Positions 29,956 through 37,351 of a stretch of 64,000 nucleotides of DNA are shown in pieces. A program made the translations under genes and the position numbers. How positions within the stretch are numbered: the stretch's first letter is position 1; every line of letters starts with the position of its first letter. The stretch comes from Chitinophagaceae bacterium (GTDB taxonomy: Bacteria; Bacteroidota; Bacteroidia; Chitinophagales; Chitinophagaceae): assembly GCA_016721385.1 (NCBI GenBank), contig JADKIE010000008.1, positions 1 to 64,000 of the forward strand, in the 5' to 3' direction. The notes below the pieces were generated by a model. That model had not been told where the DNA came from. It made no database searches and worked only from the letters and a program-made list of their open reading frames with translations.

Positions 29956-30534
29956 ATGAAAGTAAAACTATTATTTCTGTCGGCAATCGTCTTATTATCA
30001 GCATCTTCCTTTGCGCAAGGTTTTAAAGTGGGTGTAAAAGGCGGAGCATCTATCAATAAAATTACAGGGCAATCATTTAAAGATCAGTTTTCATTTGGTT
30101 ATCATGCTGGTGGTTTTGCAACTATAGGCTTGGGCAAAAAATTTGCAATACAGCCCGAGGTTTTGTTTAACCAAACCAATATAGATACTTCAAGCAAGTT
30201 TAGCGATATATATCATTTTAATAAAATTACAGGTGTTAAACTTAACCAGTTATATATTCCAATATTGCTAAATTATAATGCTAATAAAATACTTAGCTTA
30301 CAAGCAGGTCCACAATTTGGAATTATAATGAATAAGAGTAAAACATTTATAGAAAACGGTAAAGATGCTTTTAAAAGTGGCGACTTAAGTATGCTTGCCG
30401 GTGTGCAGCTAAAATTATCTTCGTTTAGGGTTTATGGTCGCTATGCTATTGGCCTTAGTAACTTAAATGATATTGATAATAAAGAAAAATGGAAAAGCCA
30501 ATCTATACAATTGGGTGTAGGCTTTACTTTGTAA
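29956..30534 (+). CDS. PorT-family outer membrane beta-barrel protein
   Basis: 192 residues, intact. Signal peptide MKVKLLFLSAIVLLSASSFA, then FKVGVKGGASINKITGQSFK, the typical opening of the outer membrane beta-barrel (PorT-like) domain, then FSFGYHAGGFATIGLGKKFA, IQPEVLFNQTN, LNQLYIPILLNYNANKILSL and QAGPQFGIIM, ending in a terminal strand (QSIQLGVGFTL). Such barrels are abundant in the phylum and mostly uncharacterised. It is divergent in fate from, and ends 4 bases before, the convergent tsaC gene. Confidence 0.85.
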   Translation: MKVKLLFLSAIVLLSASSFAQGFKVGVKGGASINKITGQSFKDQFSFGYHAGGFATIGLGKKFAIQPEVLFNQTNIDTSSKFSDIYHFNKITGVKLNQLYIPILLNYNANKILSLQAGPQFGIIMNKSKTFIENGKDAFKSGDLSMLAGVQLKLSSFRVYGRYAIGLSNLNDIDNKEKWKSQSIQLGVGFTL

Positions 30535-30537
30535 ATA

Positions 30538-31103
30538 TTAACGAATCGATTTTATAGAACCATCTTCATTAAATTTTATTATTGATGATGGAGATGATGC
30601 GGATAAATCATTTTGGCGGTGTTGCACTATATAGTCAACACCGTTTTTTATTTCGTCACTTATCTGCATAAAATTTGCAGGAGACAGCATGCCGGAAATA
30701 TTTGCCGATGTTGAAACAATTGGCTTGCCAAAGGCCTTAAGTAATGCTAAACAAAAATCATCTTTTACAATACGTATGGCAATGGAGCCATCTGTATTAA
30801 TAATATTAGAAGCTAAATTTTTTGCATTAGGGTAAATAACGGTTGTGGGTTTTGTCACACTTTTTAAATGTGTAAAAACATCTTCATCTAATTCGCCAAC
30901 ATACATTGCTAAATCGTTTTCATTAGCTAAAAGTATAATCATACTTTTTTCATCAACTCTTTTTTTAGTGCATAAATTTTTGCAATGGCGGCTTCATTGG
31001 TAGCATCGCAACCTATGCCCCAAATGGTATCGGTTGGGTACAGTATTAATCCTCCGGTTTGTAAGGCAGCCAAACAATTTTCTATATCTATTTTGTAGCT
31101 CAT
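30538..31103 (-). CDS. tsaC: L-threonylcarbamoyladenylate synthase (TsaC/Sua5/YrdC family), one frameshift
   Basis: Makes threonylcarbamoyl-AMP from threonine, bicarbonate and ATP, the first step of t6A modification of ANN-decoding tRNAs. The N-terminus MSYKIDIENCLAALQTGGLI and LYPTDTIWGIGCDATNEAAI carry the PTDTxxG signature; after a shift in an A-run near 30962 the frame continues SMIILLANENDLAMYVG, then SIAIRIVKDDFCLALLKAFG and KPIVSTSANISGM, all family hallmarks. An extra A would restore the frame. It starts at ATG 31103, one base overlapping the stop of the glycosyltransferase gene, so the two are translationally coupled. Confidence 0.9.
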
Positions 31104-32242
31104 TATAATTTTTTATAAACACTCATTACAGAAGCAGCGCATTTTTCAGGCGTAAAATTTTGTGCATGAGCAAAACCTTTCTCAATCATTTCGGCTCTTA
31201 AACTATGATTTTCGGCAACAACTATCATAGCTTCTGCTAACTCATTTTCATTTAATGGGTTTACATATAATGCAGCGTTTCCACCGGTTTCGGGCAGGCA
31301 ACTTGCATTGCTTGTAATTACAGGTAAACCACTGTTTAAGGCTTCCAGCACAGGAATACCAAAGCCTTCAAAACTACTTGGGTATATCATTGCCGTAGCT
31401 AATTGATAAATAGCCGGAAAATCAGCAGCCGATTTAAATGACGTTAACTGAGCATTTTTATGCTCCGATAAAAAAATAATTTTATGTTGTAAGTTATTAC
31501 CGGCAATATATTTTTTTACCATTTGCATATACGAGCCTCCATTGCCAATTACTACCAATGGTATTTCATTTTTTAACAACTGAATTGCTTTACAAATGAT
31601 TAATAAATTTTTGCGTTCTATTATTGAGCCAACCGATAAATAATATTTATCGGGCAAATTGTATCGCTCTTTTATTGTTTGTTGTTGTTGTTCACTTACT
31701 TTTTGCATAAAAGCGCTGTTGCAACTTTGGTAGCATACGGTTATTTTATGATTCGGTATTTTATAGTAATCAATAATATCTTGCTTGGTTTGCTCACTTA
31801 TGGCAATAATATGATTGGCCGTTTTGCAGGCATACGTAAACTTTGCAGTATATATTTTTCTATCTACAAATGGATATTGGTTAGGGTAGCGTTCATGAAT
31901 TAAATCATGTATGGTTACTACCGATTTTACGTTAAGTTTATCAATCCCTTTTGGAATTTCGTGGCTCAAGCCGTGGTACAAATCTATGTTCAACCTTTTT
32001 ATATCGCTTTTTACAAATTGGCTACGCCACAACGAAGAAAATGTTTTGTGCAAAAATTGCCCGGGCAATACTTCATGAATATTTGCATTGTTAAATTGAA
32101 ATAGCAATGAAGGTTTGGGATTAAATAAATAATATTGATGCTGAGTAAAACCATTGGCCAACGATTGTATGAGCGTACGGCTGTAATGCCCAAGCCCGGT
32201 TTGGTTATGATATGCCCGTTTTGCATCGAAGCCAATATTCAT
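31103..32242 (-). CDS. Family 4-like glycosyltransferase
   Basis: 379 residues. MNIGFDAKRAYHNQTGLGHY opens the GT-B N-domain with the acceptor-side G-x-G-x-Y/S pattern. The C-domain has YYLSVGSIIERKNLLIICKA, PLVVIGNGGSYMQMV, MIYPSSFEGFGIPVLEALNS with the EGFGxPxLE nucleotide-sugar motif, and LPVITSNASCLPETGGNAAL. It resembles retaining GT4 enzymes of surface polysaccharide synthesis. The start at 32242 is preferred to much earlier in-frame codons because the fold begins there and a TATCTTTG box lies at 32254-32247, which would make the message nearly leaderless. Its stop overlaps the tsaC start (TAATG). Confidence 0.88.
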   Translation of the reverse strand: MNIGFDAKRAYHNQTGLGHYSRTLIQSLANGFTQHQYYLFNPKPSLLFQFNNANIHEVLPGQFLHKTFSSLWRSQFVKSDIKRLNIDLYHGLSHEIPKGIDKLNVKSVVTIHDLIHERYPNQYPFVDRKIYTAKFTYACKTANHIIAISEQTKQDIIDYYKIPNHKITVCYQSCNSAFMQKVSEQQQQTIKERYNLPDKYYLSVGSIIERKNLLIICKAIQLLKNEIPLVVIGNGGSYMQMVKKYIAGNNLQHKIIFLSEHKNAQLTSFKSAADFPAIYQLATAMIYPSSFEGFGIPVLEALNSGLPVITSNASCLPETGGNAALYVNPLNENELAEAMIVVAENHSLRAEMIEKGFAHAQNFTPEKCAASVMSVYKKL

Positions 32243-32309
32243 GTAGCAAAGATAAGTAATGATAATAGTTGTAATAATATATGGTGGAAAATGCCGAGTA
32301 ACAAAATGC

Positions 32310-32335
32310 CGTATCCCGAAAGCTTTCGGGATACG
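32310..32335. repeat. Perfect 26-bp palindrome with TCCCGA/TCGGGA core
   Basis: CGTATCCCGAAAG is followed by its exact reverse complement. It lies in the divergent spacer between the glycosyltransferase and dapD. Shorter elements with the same TCCCGA...TCGGGA core occur at 47126, 47991-48018 and 49194, so it may belong to an interspersed palindrome family. Confidence 0.7.
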
Positions 32336-32406
32336 ATGCAACAACACTGAAAAATGAACCAATGTTTGTAGCATAATTATTTTATTTTCGTAAAAAATTA
32401 TACATA

Positions 32407-33213
32407 ATGAAGGATTTAATATTAGAAGCATGGGGCAACAGAGAATTGTTGAAGGATGCAAAATACAGCGATGCAGTAAGAGACGTTATAGAAGAAGTTG
32501 ATAAAGGGAGATTAAGAACTGCATCACCCTCGGCAAGCGGTTGGGTTGTAAACGAATGGGTAAAGCAAGCTATACTTTTATATTTTGGCATACAACAAAT
32601 GGAAACCTACACTTTGCCGCCATTTGAGTTTTACGATAAAATGAAATTAAAAAGCGATTATAAAAGCTTGGGTGTACGGGCCGTACCGCATGCGGTAGCA
32701 AGATATGGTGCTTACTTGGCCAAAAATGTTGTGCTAATGCCTAGCTATGTAAATATTGGTGCTTATGTAGATGAAGGCACAATGGTAGATACCTGGGCTA
32801 CGGTTGGTAGCTGTGCTCAAATAGGTAAAGGTGTGCATTTAAGCGGCGGTGTTGGTATTGGTGGTGTGTTAGAGCCTTTGCAAGCCACACCGGTAATTAT
32901 AGAAGATGGCTGTTTTATTGGTAGCCGTTGTATTGTTGTAGAAGGTGTTATTGTTGAAAAAGAAGCAGTATTGGGCGCTAATGTTGTACTTACCCAAAGC
33001 ACTAAAATTATTGATGTTAGCGGTAACGAACCTATTGAAATGAAGGGTAGAGTACCGGCACGAAGTGTGGTAATACCGGGCAGCTACAACAAAAAATTTC
33101 CGGCAGGCGAGTTTGGCGTGGGCTGTGCTTTAATTATTGGCCAGCGTAAACCCAGTACCGATTTAAAAACAAGTTTAAATGATGCGTTGAGAGATTTTAA
33201 TGTGAGTGTGTAG
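32407..33213 (+). CDS. dapD: 2,3,4,5-tetrahydropyridine-2,6-dicarboxylate N-succinyltransferase
   Basis: Transfers succinyl from succinyl-CoA to tetrahydrodipicolinate, the step after DapB on the succinylase branch of diaminopimelate/lysine synthesis. 268 residues, intact. The N-terminal helical part (LILEAWGNRELLKDAKYSDA) leads into a left-handed beta-helix of hexapeptide repeats, with GVRAVPHAVARYGAYLAKNV, GAYVDEGTMVDTWATVGSCA, QIGKGVHLSGGVGIGGVLEP and PVIIEDGCFIGSRCIVVEGV. It stands on its own, away from dapB, with a terminator just behind it. Confidence 0.94.
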   Translation: MKDLILEAWGNRELLKDAKYSDAVRDVIEEVDKGRLRTASPSASGWVVNEWVKQAILLYFGIQQMETYTLPPFEFYDKMKLKSDYKSLGVRAVPHAVARYGAYLAKNVVLMPSYVNIGAYVDEGTMVDTWATVGSCAQIGKGVHLSGGVGIGGVLEPLQATPVIIEDGCFIGSRCIVVEGVIVEKEAVLGANVVLTQSTKIIDVSGNEPIEMKGRVPARSVVIPGSYNKKFPAGEFGVGCALIIGQRKPSTDLKTSLNDALRDFNVSV

Positions 33214-33257
33214 TAATAAATTGTGCACAGTGTATTCAGATTAGCAAAATTATTTTG

Positions 33258-33290
33258 AAACAGTTGGTTAGTATAATCAACTGTTTTTAC
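33258..33290. terminator. Terminator shared by dapD and polX
   Basis: AAACAGTTG and CAACTGTTT form a 9-bp stem with an 11-base loop, followed by T's. It lies behind dapD and overlaps the last codons of the convergent polX gene. Confidence 0.7.
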
Positions 33291-34949
33291 TTTTTGCTTG
33301 TTTTATATATTCTTCAAACTGTTGTAAACTAAAGCTACTTAAATTCTGCTCTTTTGTTACTAAAGCTTTTGGGCAACCAATACGCCGTATCTGGTATCAT
33401 CAAACCCCTCAATGGTATGTGCATCGGGGTTTATACTAATGAGTACATTTTTTTCTAAGGCGTAAGCAATATGTCGCCAATCTATATCTAAGCGGCTTGG
33501 ATGAGCATTTAATTCAATTACAACTTTATTAGCAGCACAGGCATCAATAATTTTTGTATGATTAACGGGGTAACCTTTTCTACTTAAAAGCAACCTGCCT
33601 GTCATGTGGCCTAGAATGGTGGTGTAAGGGTTTTCAATGGCGTTTAATAAACGCAGCATTGCTTTTTCTTCGGTCATTTTTAAATTACTGTGTACAGATG
33701 TTATTACTAAATCGAAAGTAGATAAGATGCTGTTGGTATAATCCAAACTACCGTCATTTAAAATATCGCACTCAATACTTTTAAATATTTTAAAGTTGGG
33801 GTTTTTAGCATTTAGCTCATCAATGTATTGATGCTGTGCTTTAATTTTTTCTTCGCTTAAGCCTTGTGCATAAAATGCACTTTTACTATGGTCGCTAATT
33901 ACAAGATATTCCAATCCTTTTTCTTGTGCAGCATTTGCCATTTCTTCTATCGTATTGCTGCCGTCGCTCCAATTACTGTGGCTGTGTATTATGCCTCTAA
34001 TGTCTGTAGGTATAATTACAGCAGGTAAGTTGCCTTTTTTGGCTAGTGTAATCACTTCAGCAGTTTCTCTGGCATATGGAGGTATATACGCTATGTTGGC
34101 ATTGGTAAATAGAGTTTTTTCGTTGATAGCGGCATTCGTATAATCAACATTTGGGTAAGCCTGCTCAAATGCTGTTTCAAACTCGGCACTGCATTTGGAA
34201 GTAAACAGGCGTTTTTGCCAACTATTTGTACCTGTGTAAAGCCTTAACCTTAACCCGTTAAGTAATTTATACAATAAACTGTCTGTGGTATCCTCTAAAA
34301 GCTCCGGAGGGCTGGCCGAAATAAATTTTGGCTTAATTTCTTCATTATTTAGCGCTATTACGTATTCCAATTCGTCCAAATACTCCAATTGCCTAACAAA
34401 ACCGCCGGTAATGTGCACTTTATCTTCTCCAAATAGCTTTTTTAAGTAAGTGGTAACCTGCGGTTCTACCACCTCTATCTGGGCATATAAAAAACTTCCC
34501 TTGTTGTTTAAGTAAAATTCAATGGTTTCAATAATGCTTTGCTGGGTTTTTTCGCCAAAGCCTTTGTATAATTTTAATCTGTTTTCTTGCAGGCATATAA
34601 AGTTCGCCAATATTTCAATTTCCATTTGTTTCCAAATGGTATTTATTTTTGGGCCCAATGCCTTTTATGTTCAACATTTCTACAACGCCTTTTGGAGTTA
34701 TAGAAAGTATTTCTTCTAAAGCAGATAGTTTTCCGGTTTCTAAAAGTTCAATAATTTTTTTTCCGGTGCTTTCTCCAATACCTTTTGCAGCAAAATTTGT
34801 TGATGATCCATTGTGCTTAATTGCACTTGTAAATTTTCGATATGGTACGCAGCTATTGCATATGATTTAGCTTTAAAACTATTTTCGCCATGTATATCCA
34901 TTACTTTAGATAGTAATGAAAAATTATCGGCTATTGTATAATTATCCAT
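33277..34949 (-). CDS. polX: DNA polymerase X family protein with PHP domain (PolX-like), frameshifted
   Basis: Bacterial PolX combines a DNA polymerase beta-like fold with a metal-dependent PHP exonuclease and acts in repair synthesis. N-terminus MDNYTIADNFSLLSKVMDIH, helix-hairpin-helix pieces (GIGESTGKKIIELLETG, VVEMLNIKGIGPK), a polymerase-like middle (VHITGGFVRQLEYLDELEYV), and a PHP domain with the metal motif GIIHSHSNWSDGSNTIEEMA, YLVISDHSKSAFYAQGLSEE and SINPDAHTIEGFDDTRYGV. The palm lacks the GSxRR-type motif that I would expect, so polymerase activity may be weak or lost. Frame changes lie near 34790, 34655 and 33370. After the last one, the true C-terminus reads TKEQNLSSFSLQQFEEYIKQ. 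The start carries a leaderless-type promoter. Confidence 0.85.
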
Positions 34950-34953
34950 TGCT

Positions 34954-34985
34954 CAAATTTAAGGATTGATTAAAGTTAAAATCAA
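34954..34985 (-). promoter_or_regulatory. Promoter of polX, apparently leaderless
   Basis: TTG (34985-34983) and TAAATTTG (34961-34954) are spaced by exactly 21 bases on the minus strand. The start codon at 34949 begins only five bases after the -7 box, so transcription would start at or next to the ATG. Confidence 0.65.
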
Positions 34986-35382
34986 AAATAAATTTTGCTT
35001 TGTTGTCTTAAAAGCGAAGGAAAATATTTTTTTATTTTTTTAGAAAAGTTCATTTTTTTTGGCCAAAAAGCAATTTTTTGTCTAAAAATGCAAAATGTAA
35101 GGTTGTTTATTTTTATAATTTTTCTCTTATTTTATTCTGTAAATAACAATAAAAAAATATAAAAGCGAATGAGTTATTTTTATTTTATTGAAGATATTTT
35201 TTGCAACAACGAAGTTAAAAGTGTTGAGAAAATTGAACAATGAAAAATATTTTATTGACTTGTAAAATTCAAAAGGTAATGAAGTAGTATTAATTTCTAC
35301 AATACTCTAAAAAAGATGCAAATAAATAATTTTAAATTATTGGCAGTGGGGTGTAATGCTTTGCTGTAAAGGATTGCAAAAG
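34986..35382. other. Gene-free AT-rich stretch
   Basis: About 400 very AT-rich bases between the polX promoter and the terminator of the basic-protein gene. Short T- and A-runs abound. I see no open frame with coding character and no stable hairpin. Confidence 0.5.
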
Positions 35383-35410
35383 AAAAGCCCCGAACGAATT
35401 CGGGGCTTTT
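35383..35410 (-). terminator. Rho-independent terminator after the Ala/Lys-rich gene
   Basis: AAAAGCCCCGAA pairs perfectly with TTCGGGGCTTTT over a four-base loop and works in both directions. It follows the basic-protein gene on the minus strand by about 28 bases. Confidence 0.9.
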
Positions 35411-35438
35411 TATCATTTTGCTATTAGCAAAGTTGAGC

Positions 35439-35608
35439 TTACTTCTTCTTAGGAGCAGCTTTCTTAGGAGCAGCTTTCTTAGGAGCAGCTTTCTTTTAGC
35501 AGCTTTCTTAGGAGCAGCTTTCTTAGCAGCTTTTTTAGGAGCAGCTTTCTTTGCAGCGGCAGCTTTTTTAGGAGCAGCTTTTTTTGCAGCTTTTTTCTTT
35601 GTTGCCAT
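35439..35608 (-). CDS. Ala/Lys-rich histone H1-like small basic protein, one frameshift in its repeats
   Basis: The product starts MATKKKAAKKAAPKKAAAAK and is almost wholly repeats of KKAAP, like the C-terminal tails of histone H1 and bacterial Hc1-like proteins, which bind DNA electrostatically. After codon 37 an indel in the repeated DNA changes frame; restoring it gives three more AAPKK units and a stop at 35439, about 56 residues in all. Read without repair it would run on for another 50 codons of unlikely sequence through the terminator. A role in nucleoid compaction is inference from composition only. Confidence 0.7.
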
Positions 35609-35686
35609 TTTTTTTAATTTAATTGGTTAGTAAATAATACTTAAAAATATAAATATTTTTTTAACTACCAAAAAAAATATCAAAAA

Positions 35687-35954
35687 TTATGCAGTTGCTT
35701 CAACCGCACTTATCGATACAAATGTTTTATCTCCTTTACCTTTCTTAAATTCTACCAAGCCATCTGTTAAAGCAAATATGGTAAAATCTCTTCCAACACC
35801 TACATTTTTTCCGGGATGATAAACGGTACCACGTTGGCGAATAATGATGTTACCGGCTAATGCAGGCTGACCACCAAATATTTTTACACCTAATCTTTTT
35901 GCTTGTGAATCTCTTCCGTTTTTTACCGAGCCTTCACCTTTTTTTATGTGCCAT
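35687..35954 (-). CDS. rpmA: 50S ribosomal protein L27, one frameshift
   Basis: L27 of the large subunit, near the peptidyl-transferase centre. MAHKK is followed by an A-run with one A too many (ATAAAAAAAGG), and then the known sequence continues: EGSVKNGRDSQAKRLGVKIF, GGQPALAGNIIIRQRGTVYH and PGKNVGVGRDFTIFALTDGL. Total 88 residues, normal. The rplU gene lies 93 bases upstream on the same strand, the standard rplU-rpmA pair. As L27 is essential in most bacteria, the shift is very likely a sequencing error. Confidence 0.95.
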
Positions 35955-36047
35955 GTTTTTATGTTTTAAAGTTTCGGGTTACATGTTTCAAGTTGAATTA
36001 TTAAATAGCAATAAAGCTAAACCGGAAACTATTAACCTGCAACTTGA
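35955..36047. repeat. Imperfect inverted repeat between rplU and rpmA
   Basis: Variants of TTTCAAGTTG and GTTTCGGGTTA on the left recur inverted on the right as CAACTTG and GGAAACTATTAACC, so the spacer can fold back. There is no T-run, in keeping with cotranscription of the two genes. Confidence 0.4.
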
Positions 36048-36352
36048 TTACGCTATTGCTGTTACTTTAATTTTTGTGTACTGTGTACGATGTCCGTGAG
36101 CTTACGAAAACCTTTTCTTCTTTTCATTTTAAAAGCTATCACTTTTTCGCCCTTTACAAGGTCGCTGATGATTTCAGCGCTAACTTTTGCCTTTACATCA
36201 CTTCCAATAACAACAGTTCCGTTGTTATCTGTCATTAATACTTCAGCAAATTCTACTGTATCGCCTGTTTTACCCTCAATATGTGGTACGTACAAACTAT
36301 CGCCGGCTTTTACTTTAAATTGCATACCGGCTATTTTTACTACTGCTAACAT
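36048..36352 (-). CDS. rplU: 50S ribosomal protein L21, frameshift near the C-terminus
   Basis: L21 of the large subunit. MLAVVKIAGMQFKVKAGDSL is a standard N-terminus, followed by VIGSDVKAKVSAEIISDLVK and VIAFKMKRRKGFRK. As read the frame ends at 36062 with an odd tail. Adding one base after CGTAA restores AHGHRTQYTKIKVTAIA, the expected HRQxYTxVKI ending, with a stop at 36048. About 101 residues. A TACCTTTG promoter box lies just upstream, and rpmA follows. Confidence 0.95.
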
Positions 36353-36374
36353 AATTTTCCCGAATTTAGGACGG

Positions 36375-36382
36375 CAAAGGTA
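36375..36382 (-). promoter_or_regulatory. Promoter -7 box of rplU-rpmA
   Basis: Minus strand TACCTTTG, 22 bases before the rplU start. The same octamer precedes rpmB, rimO and the helicase gene, which suggests a strong housekeeping promoter class. No -33 TTG at 21 bases. Confidence 0.5.
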
Positions 36383-36516
36383 AGGTTTTTATCTTAAAAT
36401 GATAAGGCATTTTTTAAAAAGATGCACTAAAATTGTTATTTACTGCCAATAATGCTGCAAAATTTAGCTAAATACTTGTTTTATAGAGCAATAAACTAAT
36501 TATATTCGCCCTTGCT

Positions 36517-37283
36517 ATGCAATATTTGAAGCAATTTTTTAGTTTTTTATTTACTATCTACTTTTTTATACTATTTGTAGCTTATCTGTTAGTAATATTT
36601 CCTTTTGTAATAATAGCCAGTTTTTTTGGCAGAATTACAGGCGCCAATTTTATTTACAAACTATGCCAAATTTGGGCCGATTTTGTACTTTTATGGCCAT
36701 AATACCTACAAAACGCATTTATGAAGCCCCAATAGATCAAAAAAAGCAATACGTTTTTGTATTTAACCATATTTCATATATCGATATTCCGGTAATTATG
36801 AAAGCCATGGGTAAACGGCACTTTAGGGTTTTAGGTAAAGCCGAGCTTACCAAAATTCCCATTTTTGGTTTCGTTTATAAAAGCGCTGCCGTTACGGTAG
36901 ACAGAAGCAGTGCTGCCAACAGAGCTAAAAGTGTTATGCAGCTTAAAGCAATTTTAAAAAAAGGTATATCTATTGTAGTTAGCCCCGAAGGAACATTTAA
37001 TATGACACATAAACCACTTAAAGAGTTTTACGACGGTGCTTTTAAAGTTGCTATAGAAACGCAAACGCCTATAAAGCCCATGCTTTTTTTAGATGTGTAT
37101 GACAGGTTGAGTTATAAAAGTGTTTTTTCGTTAACTCCCGGAATTTCCCGAATTGTTTATTTAGAAGATATACCTGTGGAAGGATTAACATTTGCCGATG
37201 TAAAAATGCTAAAAGATAAAGTATATAAAGCTATGGAAGAAGGCTTGATAAGATATAAAGCAAGTTGGATAAAAAATCAATAA
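36517..37283 (+). CDS. plsC: 1-acyl-sn-glycerol-3-phosphate acyltransferase (PlsC family), one frameshift
   Basis: Adds the second acyl chain in phospholipid synthesis at the inner membrane. An N-terminal membrane helix (FFSFLFTIYFFILFVAYLLV) precedes the acyltransferase core with the catalytic motif YVFVFNHISYIDIPVIMKAM (NHxxxxD), AVTVDRSSAANRAKSVMQLK, and ISIVVSPEGTFN (EGT). A frame change near 36695 splits the first 60 residues from the rest. About 255 codons, normal. Confidence 0.9.
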
Positions 37284-37351
37284 CTGGTAAATAGCTTGTA
37301 AACTTTGTGCATCTTTGTGCCTTAGCGCCTTTTTGGCTCATCTCCTAAAAA

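Noticed and set aside
35439..35600. Short direct repeats that could be mistaken for a CRISPR array
   Set aside because: The 15-bp units are contiguous coding repeats for KKAAP with no spacers, and there are no cas genes.
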